NCBI GenBank assembly: GCA_028826165.1
Contig: JAPDFW010000053.1
Span: 272,501 to 336,500 of the forward strand
Reading direction: 5' to 3'
Source of the DNA: Anaeramoeba ignava
Lineage: Eukaryota > Metamonada > Anaeramoebidae
Length of the DNA stretch: 64,000 nt
Below are positions 1-12,465 of the stretch, piece after piece. The first letter of the stretch is position 1. The number at the start of each line of letters is the position of its first letter. Both the position numbers and the translations under genes were made by a program. The notes beneath the pieces are model-generated. The model was given only the letters and a program-made list of their open reading frames with translations. It did no database searches and was not told the origin of the DNA.

Positions 1-59
1 TCTCTTTCCATTAAAGCTTGTTCATCTTCTGATAAATTGTTTTTACAACAATTTCCCAT
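1..59 (-). CDS. N-terminus of an acylated signalling protein, possibly a G-protein alpha subunit (partial)
   Basis: Read on the minus strand from the ATG at 57-59, the visible protein is MGNCCKNNLSEDEQALMER and runs off the window. Gly2 is placed for N-myristoylation and Cys4/Cys5 for palmitoylation. The following stretch, with Ser-Glu-Asp and Gln-Ala-x-x-Glu-Arg, resembles the start of heterotrimeric G-alpha subunits, where the acylation motif leads into an acidic N-terminal helix. This rests on 19 residues only; any other dually acylated membrane protein is possible. It is divergent from the plus-strand gene starting at 252 and shares its upstream region. Confidence 0.4.
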   Translation of the reverse strand, partial: MGNCCKNNLSEDEQALMER

Positions 60-251
60 TATAATTATTGTTTATTATTATTTATTTAAGAAAAAAAAGG
101 AAAAAGAAAGGAAAAAAATGAAAAAATAAAATTTCTCCTTTTTATTTTATTTTTTTAATTATTTTTTTTTTCTCCTTTTATTCTTCTTTTATTTATTTTT
201 AATTTAAAAAATTTTTTTCATTTTTTTTTTCATTTTTTTTTTTTTTTTTAA
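60..251. promoter_or_regulatory. Divergent A/T-tract promoter region
   Basis: This 192-nt gap separates two divergent ATGs. It consists of A-runs, T-runs and TTTATT tracts. Just before the plus-strand ATG it carries AAAAAATTTTTTTCATTT followed by T-runs with a second CAT, the arrangement seen before many other start codons in the window. No TATA-like box can be told apart from the general A/T background. Confidence 0.4.
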
Positions 252-3200
252 ATGTCAATTAATATTAATAACGAACAAAAAATTTTAATTTGGCTTCAGA
301 AAAAATTAAAAAAAGAAATTCCATTTGAAATTAAAACAAAAGAATTATTTAAATATATTTATGAATATGCTTATTTAAATTATCCAGATTCTATTCAACT
401 TTGGCAAAAGTTTGTGTTTTTTTTTCAATTTAAAACAAAAAGATAAAAAAAATTTTTTTTTCTTTTTTGATTTTCTTTTTTAATTTTCTTTTAATTTTTT
501 TTAACGATCTTTTTTACTTTTTTACTTTTTTTCTTTTTGAAAATTTTTCCAAAAAAACAAATCAATTTATTCTTAATCCAAAAATTAAATAGAAGTGATG
601 AAAATAAAAATATGGAAAATTTACTCATTTTAAGTAGAAAAAACGGAATTCCAGAACAAATTTTAAAAGGAGTTTCAAATTTTGAACGAAAATATTTATT
701 TAAATTATTACTTGAATTAAAAAAAAATTTAAGACAAGAAACACAAGAAAAAATAATTCAAGATTCAAATACAAAAAAAAGTAAAAAAATCAAATTTAGA
801 AGAGTAAAAAACGCAACACCAAATTCTTCAAAAATTCGTCGAGTAAGAATTATTAAAGATACTCATGTAAAGCAATCGAATAAAGAATCAAAAGGTCAAA
901 AGATTCTAGAATTCAAACCACAAAATCCAAATGAAAATACTGGAAATCCTACTCAAAAAAAATTTCGATACATCAAAAGAATAAAAAAAAGTGATTCAAC
1001 AAATCAAGAAATCAACTTGACAAATATAAATGAAAATAAAGAGAAAAATGAACCAAATGATGATTTTGATGATGAATTTGAAGAAATTAATTTTGCGCTT
1101 CCAATTCAATCAAATAAAAATCAAAATCAAAATCAAAATCAAAAATCACTTGAAAATGAAAAGGAAAAAATTGCGAAGGAAATTGAGAAATTAAAACAAG
1201 AGAAAGAAAGGATTCAAAATCAATCCCATTCAAATATCTATCTTCAAAACGAAGAGTATCAAAAATTTGGGATCATTTTAGATTCAAATGCAAACCATCT
1301 CATTTACAAAACAAATATTGATGGAAGCAATATTATTGCTGAGTTTAAAAACGATGGAAATCCTGTTGTTCTTCAACAACAATTTACCAATTTCTCAAAT
1401 ATCAATTCCAAATTGGTTATGAATCCCGGTTTGAAGAAGAAAGTTGCAAAAATTCACCAGAAAATTGAGACTCTTCTCAATCAAGGATTTGTGGATTTCA
1501 ACTTTAAAATTATGAAGGATAAAATCAAGTCTGGAGTGATTAAATTCCGTCAAAACAAAATCAAAGTTCTGAGTTCATCTTCCAAAAAAATATTTGATGG
1601 GCCTTATAGTAGAGATCAAAGAATTTTTATGCATCCGAAGGAGTTTAATAAATTTATTTTTCAGCTTAATTCCACAGTTCAAATTGTTGGGTTGATAGAA
1701 GATCCTTTCCAAAGAGATGTTATTGTGAATACATTCATTTCTTTTCGGGATAAAGCATTGAATTTTGTAAACAATAAAAATCAACATTATATAATTTTAT
1801 CAAATTCTTCTTATGAATATTTAAATACGAATGAGCTTTTCAAGTTACCAATGAAGCAAAATGAAAATGAAAATTTGAATGAAAATGAATTTGAAAATGA
1901 AAATCAAAATGAAAATCAAAATGAAAATCAAAATCAAAATGAAAATCAAAATGAAAATCAAAATGAAAATGAAAATGAAAATCAAAATGAAAATGAAAAT
2001 GAAAATCAAAATGAAAATGAAAATGAAAATCAAAATCAAAACGATCATTTCAAAGATCCAAAAATTTCTTGGGTTTCAACTTACAATTATTTAAAAAAAG
2101 AACAAAATAAAGAATCTGATAAAGATGATCAAATTGATCAAAATTCAAATGATTTAAGCAAATCATTCCAAGTTGGTTTAATTAATTCTTTTACAGAACA
2201 TATTGGATACGCAACAATAACTTTATTTTCTAACCATTTTTCAGTCAAATATTTAACACATGTCTTGTATCGATATTATAGCCCATTTTCAAGATTGATA
2301 TTTGCAAAAGAGGAAGATCTTTTCTGCCAATTTAATATTGACGAATATTACAATTTCAAAATTCAATTCTCAAATATAGATAAGAAAATTTCGTTTATTA
2401 AACAATTTCATTTTAGAAGATACATTCATTTTGGATCGCAAATGGAGAAATTTATTGATAAAAAACAACCTGCAGTCGTTTTTCCATGTTTTGCATTTGC
2501 GGGTGTTGATGATGAACACAAAACAAAAGTCAAAATTGATTTTTTGATTAAGAGTTATTTTTTCAGTGTTTCTACTTCTCATTCCGAGTTTAAAGAATCT
2601 TCATTCACAAGAGATTATTCTGTTGAAAGTTATGTTGAAAAAATAACAGAACAAGAAAATCAAGTAAGATTAATATTTGAAAACGGAAATCAAATGAATC
2701 TTCAATTCGGTTCATTGGAAGAACTGCAGAAATTTCAAGAAACTTTCGAACAATATAAAATGAGGTTTTTATCGCATTCTTTTGGAGTGAAGTTCAAACA
2801 ATTCAATTGCCAAATGGTTTATAAAGAGGAGCAATTTGGAAATGTTGATACAATTATAACGTTTGATAAATTGACTTTTTATAAGCAATATAAAGCAATC
2901 ACATATGCTTTACAAGATATCAAAATTACAGAGAAATCCAACTCAAGTAGTTTAGAATTGGATTTATTTGAGGGTTCTAAGCTTGTTCTTGTTTTTGCAG
3001 AACCAAGTGATCGAGAAAAATTTGCAAAATCATTTGAAGAATTCAATATTTCTAAAAACAAAAGTATAAATGAACAACAAAATTTGCAAAAGACTTCTCC
3101 AAATCAACAAGAAAATGCTAAAAAGGAAGCACAAGTTGAAGCTGGCACACAATTTAATATTCATTTTTATTCTGAATCAGGAAAATATCTCACTTTTGGA

Positions 3201-5771
3201 AAACTGACAATTTCAACAGAATTTTTAATCTTGACAAAGCAGAATGGAGAGGAAATTAAAAAGAAAATTATTGATTCCATTATTCATTTGCATCCAACAA
3301 ATTTGGATGGATGCCATATCGAGTTTCAGGGAGAGAAATTTGGAGTAATTATTGGATTTCAAGATTCCAATCGTCAGGAGTTTTCAACGCTTTTTGAACA
3401 AAGAAAGAACGAATTGATGAAAATTGAAAATGAAAAGAAAGCTCAAGAAAAATTATCGAAAAAAGATGGATTGTTTCTTGATTCTTCTGAAGATTTGGAA
3501 GTTGAGGAAAGAGACACTCCAAGTTTTGAGTTTCCAATTTATTTCTTAAACGACAAATATGAAGAAACGGAGGAAAATATAATTGAAATCACCAACAAGG
3601 AATTCATCGTCAAATCAAAAGAAAATCAGGTGATTTATATGCAATCACTAAATCAGAAAATATCAATATCATCGAGCTCCAAAGCCAAAAATATACATCG
3701 AATGACATTTGAAAATGAGAAGTTTTACAATTTCAAATTTTCAGGAAACAAAAAATATCCTGATTTTGTTCAAGTTCTTAAGCAGCAAAGAAGAAATTAT
3801 CTCAAATCAAATTCGCGGAGATTAACGGAAAGAAATCTCCCCAAATTAAGCCCAACTATACTTTCAAATAACACGGAAGACGAACCAAAACAATATCCAG
3901 TGCTAATCCTGGATAATAATTTTGAGCTTGTGGAAAAGGCTCTCATCACAATTAACCAGGATGAAATTATATTGAAAAAATCGAATCACGAAACAAAGCA
4001 TTCATATAACGAAAGAATCAAGTTTGTGTTTCATCCAACAGAAAACGCGATTGCGAAATTATCTTTTGAGCAAGGAGACTCGTATGTTCTATCATTCGAA
4101 AATTCACAAGCAAAATTTTCATTTTTTAACGCGTTCAAAAAAAACAAGACTCAATCACTGAATTTGTCATCTTTCCAGGAAAATATGGATCCGTCTCCTC
4201 GTGATTTAGCACGCTCTTCAACTTCAATAACACCTCAATCAATGCAAAAATTCAATTCGGAACAAATTGAAAAGAGAGCAAAAGAGGATCCAATTTTCCC
4301 GATAACCGAAAAAACATACAAAGTCAATTTCCTGAATGGAGATTATCAACAAATTGACAGCGGTACGTTCCAGGTTTCCAATCACGAGTTTGTATTTGTC
4401 ACGAAGAAAAAGGGAGTTGAAAAGAAAAAATACGATCAATCGGTGAAGCTTTCTTTGTATTCCAAAAAATTCAATATTGTAAATATTATTTTTGAAGATG
4501 ATAAATCAACGATAAGAATATCATTTGAAAATTCACAAGAACGCATTCATTTCTTCAGCAATTTCCGCAAAAAACGCACTTTCTCAATGATTTTCTCAAG
4601 GAAAAAACCAGCCAAATTCACATATGTGGATGACTTACAAATTCAAGAACAGCCCAAAAAGGATAAAAACAAACCGAGTAAAAAATCCGAATTCAGTCCA
4701 CAAAAAAAATGGACAGGAAAAAACTCACTTTTCAAAATCAACATTTTGAATGAGAAATTCAAGAAAATTGATCGCGGAACAATCCAAATAGAAAACAATG
4801 AACTTCTTCTAAAAACTCCGAAAAGAGACATTAAAACAACCTATAACGAGAACATTGAACTGACTCCAATAGAGTCGAAAAAGAAGGTGGCGCAACTTTC
4901 TTTTGGAGATGGAACAAAGCTTCTGATTTCATTCCAAAAACCCAAAGATCTTTCTTCTTTTTTCGGTTCATATAAATTTCAACGATCACAATCAATGAGT
5001 CATTTTTCAATTAAAAAATCATTTTCAATCGAAAATGCAAATTTGGAATCCCAAAATTGGTTTGATCCAATTTCTGAATTTGATGTTGATATTATCGATA
5101 CAAATTTCAAAAAATTGGATGTTGCCAAAATTGTTCTTGGCGAAGAACTAACATTCATAAACTCAAAACAAAGCTTGAAATTCTCATATATTAATGATGA
5201 CATTAAATTACTTACTCATCCAAGAGAACAAATTGCACGTCTTTTGTTTGGAAAACACTCAGATAATATCTTGCTTTTCCAAAGTGCTGATGAAAGGACA
5301 GTTTTCTTTCGCAATTTTAAATATCAACGGTTTTTAAAGAAAAAACAATTGGGAGAGTTTGAAAATCAATTGGAATCAAAACTAAATTCTAATTCTTTAT
5401 CGAAAAACAAGAATGATAAACAAAATGATTCAAATAATAATCAAAAAGACGAAATTCGCTTCTTTTTCGTTTCGATTTTGAAAACGAATGAGGAAAGATT
5501 TCTTCCAAAAGAAGTTAATTTTCAAATTTTAAACACAAATTTAGTTGTTCGTTTTCTTAATCAGAAAAAATATCAATCTCAATATTCTTATGAAATTACA
5601 ACTAATTCAACAATTTTACAAAGTGGATCAAAAAGAACTTTTTTCAAAATTAATGTTGGAAAATGTGAATTCATTGTTGTTTTTATTAATTTTGAAACTG
5701 GAATGAAATTTGCTCAACTTTTTAAAGAAGCAATTAAAAAAATAAATTCTGAAAATGAAAAAGAACTTTAA
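252..5771 (+). CDS. Giant protein with about eleven tandem PH-like repeats
   Basis: I join exon 252-409 to exon 593-5771 across a GTTTGTG...AATAG intron of 183 nt; the phase is consistent and gives about 1,778 aa. The downstream exon has no usable ATG of its own near its 5' end. Residues about 60-250 are basic and then Asn/Gln-rich, and a long Glu-Asn-Gln run lies near 475-535. From about 353 onward, 85-140 aa units recur, starting near 353, 579, 697, 783, 906, 1033, 1154, 1295, 1433, 1549 and 1676. Each has a shared plan: a strand of the type FxVxILNxxF, then GTIxIxNxE, then IAxLSFExG, then a last helix FFxxFKxxR. This strand-rich unit with a C-terminal amphipathic helix looks like a PH/FERM-C fold. 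I do not recognise a named family; a scaffold or lipid-binding role is inference. Confidence 0.75.
1858..2040 (+). repeat. In-frame AATGAA/AATCAA codon repeat
   Basis: About 180 nt of AAT GAA and AAT CAA hexamers encode a run of Asn-Glu and Asn-Gln inside the PH-like repeat protein, between two of its domains. The tract is open in other frames too, which produces spurious Met-Lys-rich and Ile-Phe-rich reading frames. Confidence 0.85.
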
Positions 5772-6042
5772 AACTTTAAAACTTTAAAAAAACTTTAAAA
5801 AAACTTTGTAGATTTATCAATCAAAAAAAAAAAAAATCAAAAGATAAAATTGAACAAAAGAAAGAAAGAAAAAAAAAATCAAGTTTTTTTTTAATAAGTT
5901 TTTTTTTAATTCTTTCAAAAAAAAAAGAAAAAAAAATGAATAAAAAAAAAAAGTAAATGGAATTTTAAATTCCTAAAATAATTCCCAAAAAAAAATATAA
6001 TATCATTTCTTTTAATTCTTAATTATTTCTTTTAATTTTTAA
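5772..6042. other. Convergent intergenic spacer
   Basis: This 271-nt gap lies between two convergent stop codons. It is made of A-runs and T-runs with a short repeated AACTTTAAAA right after the plus-strand stop. I see no gene or stable RNA in it; it should hold both 3' UTRs. Confidence 0.5.
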
Positions 6043-9000
6043 TCATTTCTTTTTTGGTTTTTCATCCGTTTTCTTATTAGATTTACCACTTGTTTTAGTA
6101 AGAAGAGATCCAGTAAAAGAAGAACGATAAACAACTTCATGTTCTTGAATTGAATTAATCCAAGAAGGACTATTACAAGCCATTGCAACACCTCTAAGTA
6201 ACCAAGCCGATTCAAAGCATTGCCACTTAAGAGGTTTTGAATCATTTCTCGGTTGGAATATGATTTCCTGGTATTTTGGCTTTGGAGCTGTTTTGAATTT
6301 TTGAAGAAATTTGCCTGAAGGAAGTCCTAAATCGATTCCGATGTCATTTAAATCAAGTGAAATATCAGGCAAATCAAAAGAGATTCCGAGATCCTTTAAG
6401 CTAAGTGAAGGTAAATTAAGATCCCCTAAAATTGAACACAAAACTTCAATAATTTCTAGAATCTTAAGCTTTTTTGGCGGTGGAAGTTTGATTGGAGGCG
6501 CCTCAATTGTGAATGAAATGAGTAATTCAAGGATCTCAGGAATACTCGGTAATTCAAACCCAGAAATTGTCACTCTGGGAAGTGGTTCTTCCAACTTTTT
6601 CAATTCGGCAAGAACCACATGGAGCAGTTCGGGAAGGGTTATTGGATTTGGTGAAGGGAGACTGATGTCATCCAAATTACTTGATTTTTTCTTCTTGATT
6701 TTCTTAAGAATTTCTTTGAAAAAATTTGATAAAGAAGGAGACTCTGGGAAATCAAACTCGATCGCAGTCATGCTGCGCAGAGTACTGAGAACAATTTCAA
6801 GAACCCAAGGAAGATCAATTATGGGTAAATTGGGTAATTTAATTTTGGGGGGATTTTTGAGCTCTTCAAAAGTTTCTTCTAAAATTGCGAGGATGTCCAG
6901 AATAGACACAGAAGAGAACTGGCCCAGCGGCATAAACGGCAGAGCTCCTTCTTCTTTTGCGAGTGATTTTGCCGCAATATGCATCACGTCTGTGAACGAA
7001 TATTTTGGTGCCTCGGGAATTTCAATTTCGGGCAAGTCGTCTCTTCCTTTGATTTGTTTTTCAACGAGTTTGTCAAAAACATCCAAGATTTTCTTGCCAA
7101 GTTTCTTTGCTGCAGTTTGAAGAACAGGGTTTGATTTGTTCTTTTTGGATGTTACGTATCGAATAGCGTATTCTTTTGAGTCATCAAAAATTTCTTTTGT
7201 TTTTTCTGCACTTTCAACTAATGCTTGTGCATCATCTCCTCCAATTGCTCCTGCTAGGCTACTTAATCCAGAGCTTCCCTGTTTCTTGAGTTCTCCTACA
7301 TATACATACCAGTAGTCATCATGCTCATATCTTGTTATTGTTTTTTGAATGGGCTGCTTTTTTTTGTAGTTGTATTTCATTGTGTAAAGTGCTTTGTCGG
7401 TTAATACCATAAGTCGATCTTGTCTTGTTCCTCTTCTATTGATTTTTTTAATGTTCCATCCATGCATGTAGTTTTCTACTTCGTGTTTTTCTGTTTTTCC
7501 TTTGTTGATATAGTTATCTATTAGTATTTGGAATGCTGTTTTATCTGAATCATCCTTTAATATTAATTTTTTTAAATATTAATTTTTTTAAATTTTAATT
7601 TTAATTTTAATTTTAATTTTAATTTTGATTTTAATATTAATATTAATTTTAAATTTTAATTTTGATTTTAATTTTAATTTTAATTTTAATATTAATATTA
7701 ATTTTAATTTTAATTTTAATTTTATTTTTAATTTTAATTTTGATTTTAATTTTAATTTTAATTTTATAAATGAATTTTAATTTTAATATTAATTTTAATT
7801 TTAATTTTAATTTTAATTTTAATTTTAATTTTAATTTTAATTTTTAATATTATTTTCTTTCTTCTCTTCTTTACTGGATGTGATATTGTAGGTTGTGATA
7901 TTGCCCATTCCATATATTCAAAATGTCCATTTCTAACAAAATGGGAACTAGAAATATCTTCTAAATAATCAACTAATTTTTTCATTTGATGTTTTTCAAA
8001 TTTTTGATTTTTTTGTTTAAGTTCTAATTTATAAAATGCACAAGCATGTTTTAAAAGTGACTAAAAACAGAATGAAAAAATATTAAATATTAAATATTTA
8101 ATTTTTAATTTTTTAATTTTTTAATTTAAAATACTTGAATTTCATATGAACGTAAGTATCCATACCAATAATCTTCCCATAAAGAACAAAGATATAAAAC
8201 TCCTTCTTTAATATAAGCTATTCTTTTTGATCTTCCATGTCCAGGAATATGTACAAATACAATCTTTAGAATTTAAATTACATTTTGAATTTAAATTATA
8301 TTTTGAATTTAAATTATATTTTGTATTTAAATTATATTTTGTAATTAAATTACATTTTGTAATTAAATTATATTTTGTAATTAAATTATATTTTGAATTT
8401 AAATTATATTTTGTAATTAAATTATATTTTGAATTTAAATTATATTTTGTATTTAAATTATATTTTGTAATTAAATTATATTTTGTAATTAAATTATATT
8501 TTTGAATTTAAATTATATTTTGAAAATTAAATTATATTTTGAAATTAAATTATATTTTAAATTTTAATTTTTAATTAAATTATATTTTGAAATTAAATTA
8601 TATTTTGTAATTAAATTATATTTTTGTATTTAAATTATATTTTGTATTTAAATTATATTTTGAATTTAAATTATATTTTAAAATTAAATTATATTTTGTA
8701 ATTAAATTATATTTTGTAATTAAATTATATTTTGTAATTAAATTATATTTTGTATTTAAATTATATTTTGAAATTAAATTATATTTTGTAATTAAATTAT
8801 ATTTTATATTTAAATTATATTTTGTAATTAAATTATATTTTGTATTTAAATTATATTTTGTATTTAAATTATATTTTGAATTTAAATTATATTTTTAAAA
8901 TTAAATTATATTTTGTAATTAAATTATATTTTGTAATTAAATTATATTTTGTATTTTAAATTATATTTTGTATTTAAATTATATTTTGTAATTAAATTAT

Positions 9001-11335
9001 ATTTTGTAATTAAATTATATTTTGTAATTAAATTATATTTTATATTTAAATTATATTTTGTAATTAAATTATATTTTGTAATTAAATTATATTTTGTAAT
9101 TAAAATTATATTTTGTAAATTAAATTACATTTTGTAATTAAATTATATTTGTAATTTAAATTATATTTTGTATTTAAATTATATTTTGAAATTAAATTAT
9201 ATTTTGTAATTAAATTATATTTTGTATTTAAAATTATATTTTGTAATTAAATTATATTTTGTATTTAAATTATATTTTGTATTTAAAAATTATATTTTGT
9301 AATTTAAATTATATTTTGTAATTAAATTATATTTTGAATTTAAATTATATTTTTAAATTAAATTATATTTTGGTAATTAAATTATATTTTAAATTTAAAT
9401 TATATTTTTGAAATTAAATTATATTTTTGATTTTAAATTATATTTTGTAATTAAAATTATATTTTGAAATTTTAAATTATATTTTGTATTTAAATTATAT
9501 TTTGTATTTAAAATTATATTTTGTATTTAAATTATATTTTGTATTTAAATTATATTTTTGTGTATTTAAATTATATTTTGTATTTAAATTATATTTTGGA
9601 TTTAAATTATATTTTGTAATTAAATTATATTTTGTATTTAAATTATATTTTGTAATTAAATTATATTTTTAATTTAAATTATATTTTGTATTTAAATTAT
9701 ATTTTGTAATTAAATTATATTTTGTATTTAAATTATATTTAAATTAAATTATATTTTGTAATTTAAATTATATTTTGTATTTAAATTATATTTTGTAATT
9801 TAAATTATATTTTGTAATTTAAATTATATTTTGTAATTAAATTATATTTTGTAATTAAATTATATTTTGTATTTAAATTATATTTTGTAAATTAAATTAT
9901 ATTTTGTATTTAAATTATATTTTTTTTAAATTATATTTTAAATTTAAATTATATTTTGTATTTAAATTATATTTTGTATTTAAATTATATTTTTAAATTT
10001 AAATTATATTTTTGAATTTAAATTATATTTTGTAATTTAAATTATATTTTGTATTTAAATTATATTTTGTATTTAAATTTTTATATTTTAATTTAAATTA
10101 TATTTTGTATTTAAATTATATTTTGTATTTAAATTATATTTTGTATTTTAAATTATATTTTGTATTTAAATTATATTTTGTATTTAAATTATATTTTTGT
10201 ATTTTAAATTATATTTTGTAATTTAAATTATATTTTGTAATTAAATTATATTTTGTAATTAAATTATATTTTGTAATTAAATTATATTTTGTATTTAAAT
10301 TATATTTTGTATTTAAATTATATTTTAAAATTAAATTATATTTTGTATTTTAAATTATATTTTGTATTTAAATTATATTTTGTATTTAAATTATATTTTG
10401 TATTTAAAATTATATTTTGTATTTAAATTATATTTTGTATTTAAATTATATTTTGTAATTAAATTTATATTTTTGTATTTAAAATTATATTTTTGTATTT
10501 TAAATTATATTTTTGTAATTAAATTATATTTTGTAATTAAATTATATTTTGTATTTAAATTATATTTTGTATTTAAATTATATTTTGTATTTAAATTATA
10601 TTTTGTATTTAAATTATATTTTGTAATTAAATTATATTTTGTAATTAAATTATATTTTGAATTTAAATTATATTTTGTATTTAAATTATATTTTGAATTT
10701 AAATTATATTTTGTATTTAAATTATATTTTGTAATTTAAATTATATTTTGAATTTAAATTATATTTTGGATTTAAATTATATTTTAAATTTAAATTATAT
10801 TTTGTAATTAAATTATATTTTGGATTTTAATTTTTTGAATTTTTACTTTCTTAATTAAATTTATAAGTTTTTTTTTAGAAAGATCATCGTATTGAATTGA
10901 ATATCTAAATGCAATAACTGCATTGGAAAATGAATAGTATCCAAACCAATAAGAAAATCTTTCTAATGATCTTTCAAGGTTATTTGATTTTTGAAATGAT
11001 TCCCAATCAACTTCAAATGGAATTTCAGTTCCAAGAATTTCAGAAAGAGCCTTTTTTATAATTTATTAATAATTTTAATTTATAATTTATTAATAATTTT
11101 AATATATAAATTATTAATAATTTTAATATATAATTTATAAATAATTTTAATTTATAATTTATTAATAATTTTAATATATAATTTATAAATAATTTTAAAT
11201 TACTTTTTGTGATCTTGGAAACAATTTCTTCAAGAATATATTTTTATAAAACTTTAAAATATTTTAATTTGAAAAATCCAAATGATCCTTTACTAAATGG
11301 AGCACGAACAGTTAAAGTTGTTCCAATTAATTCAA
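6043..11335 (-). CDS. hSac2-like PH-domain protein with Leu/Pro repeat tail, satellite introns
   Basis: Exons read on the minus strand are: about 11335-11204, 11050-10847, 8263-8135, 8060-7875 and 7554-6043. The last three junctions are canonical GT-AG, phase 0 and frame-consistent. The core has GTRQDRLMVLTDKALY and a following HDDYWY motif, resembling the hSac2/INPP5F-TPRG1 type of PH-like domain (W...R..R.L.VTD..L). After it, about 250 residues repeat a pattern of a short amphipathic Leu helix followed by P-x-I-x-LP. The tail is Lys-rich. The exon at 10847-11050 carries an EVDWESF motif shared with the exon at 12466-12753, so both probably belong to one gene. In the first listed exon an in-frame TAA (11244-11246) is bypassed only by a +1 shift. 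The acceptor of that exon is not visible. A membrane-lipid role is inference. Confidence 0.6.
7555..7874 (-). repeat. 320-nt intron filled with TTTTAA-type hexamers
   Basis: The intron has donor GTAAAG (minus strand, at 7874) and acceptor TTAAAG (7555-7556). Nearly all of it between about 7560 and 7850 is ATTTTA/ATTTTG/TAATAT hexamer variants. Confidence 0.75.
8264..10846 (-). repeat. 2.6-kb satellite array of an 18-nt unit inside an intron
   Basis: The array is about 140 tandem copies of an 18-nt unit, TTAAATTATATTTTGTAA with a T/A variant (TTTAAA or ATTAAA). Single-base slippage changes the unit length here and there. It is bounded on the minus strand by a donor GTAAAAATT (10846-10838) and an acceptor TTCTAAAG (8264). 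Flanking exons (KKKLINLIKK upstream, IVFVHIPGHGRS downstream) join in phase 0, so the whole array is an intron of the hSac2-like gene. Reading frames through it on the plus strand give periodic LYFVFK/LYFVIK and are not genes. Confidence 0.85.
11051..11203 (-). repeat. 153-nt intron of TTAATAATTTTAAT repeats
   Basis: Donor GTAATTT and acceptor TATAAAAAAG flank it on the minus strand. The interior repeats a roughly 28-nt unit built on TTATTAATAATTTTAAT and TATAATTTATAAATAA variants, with only A and T. Confidence 0.6.
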
Positions 11336-11339
11336 TTTT

Positions 11340-12425
11340 TTATTATTTTTAAAATTAAAATTAATTTAGAAATTGAATTTAAAATTGAAATTGATTTAGA
11401 AATTGAAATTGAATTTAAAATTGAAATTGAAATTAAAATTGATTTAGAAATTAAAATTGATTTAGAAATTGAAATTAAAATTAAAATTAAAATTAAAATT
11501 AAAATTGAAATTGAAATTGAAATTGAAATTAAAATTAAAATTAAAATTAAAATTAAAATTAAAATTAAAATTAAAATTAAAATTGATTTAGAAATTGATT
11601 TAGAAATTGAAATTGATTTAGAAATTGAAATTGAAATTGATTTAGAAATTGAAATTAAAATTAAAATTAAATTTGAATTAGAAATTGAAATTGAAATTGA
11701 TTTAGAAATTGAAATTAAAATTGAAATTGAAATTGATTTAGAAATTGAAATTAAAATTGAAATTGAAATTGATTTGAAATTTGAAATTAAAATTTTGAAT
11801 TTAGAAATTGAAATTAAAATTAAAAATTGAAATTGGGATTTAGAAATTGAAATTGAAATTGAAATTGAAATTGAAATTGATTTAGAAATTGAAATTGAAA
11901 TTGAAATTGATTTAGAAATTGAAATTGATTTAGAAATTGAAATTGATTTAGAAATTGAAATTGAAATTGAAATTGATTTAGAAATTGAAATTGATTTAGA
12001 AATTGAAATTGAAATTGATTTAGAAATTGAAATTAAAATTGAAATTGAAATTGAAATTGATTTAGAAATTAAAATTGAAATTGAAATTGAAATTGATTTA
12101 GAAATTAAAATTAAAATTGAAATTAAATTTAAAATTGAATTAGAAATTGATTTAGAAATTGATTTAGAAATTAAAATTGAAATTAAATTTGAAATTGATT
12201 TAGAAATTGATTTAGAAATTAAAATTGATTTAGAAATTAAATTTGAAATTGATTTAGAAATTGAATTTAAAATTAAATATAGAAATTGAAATAGAAATTA
12301 AATATAAAAAGTGATTTAGAAATTAAAATTAAATTAGAAATTAAAATTGATTTAGAAATTAAAATTGATTTAGAAATTAAATATAGAAATTAAATATAAA
12401 AAGTGATTTGGAAATTGATGCATAA
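11340..12425. repeat. 1.1-kb hexamer satellite (GAAATT/GATTTA/AAAATT)
   Basis: The array uses only hexamers such as GAAATT, AAAATT and GATTTA, so the plus strand can be read as Glu-Ile, Lys-Ile and Asp-Leu pairs for 177 residues. The plus strand contains no CT dinucleotide, so the minus strand contains no AG. It separates two minus-strand exons with related sequence and probably is an intron or lies in one. Confidence 0.85.
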
Positions 12426-12465
12426 ATGATCAAAAACAAAAACAAAAATAAAAAGAGAAAAATAC

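Noticed and set aside
6311-7120. 269-aa plus-strand open frame
   Set aside because: It is the antisense shadow of the Leu/Pro repeat exon of the hSac2-like gene, which has the better protein signature and splice sites.
8227-10739. Open frames with LYFVFK/LYFVIK periodicity
   Set aside because: They are translations of the 18-nt intronic satellite, without start context, and they break wherever the unit length slips.
8264-10846. CRISPR array
   Set aside because: The repeats are directly abutting 18-mers with no unique spacers, within eukaryotic DNA.
11297-11830. 177-aa open frame rich in Glu-Ile and Lys-Ile
   Set aside because: It is a translation of the hexamer satellite; the non-repeat first 20 codons are antisense to a minus-strand exon.
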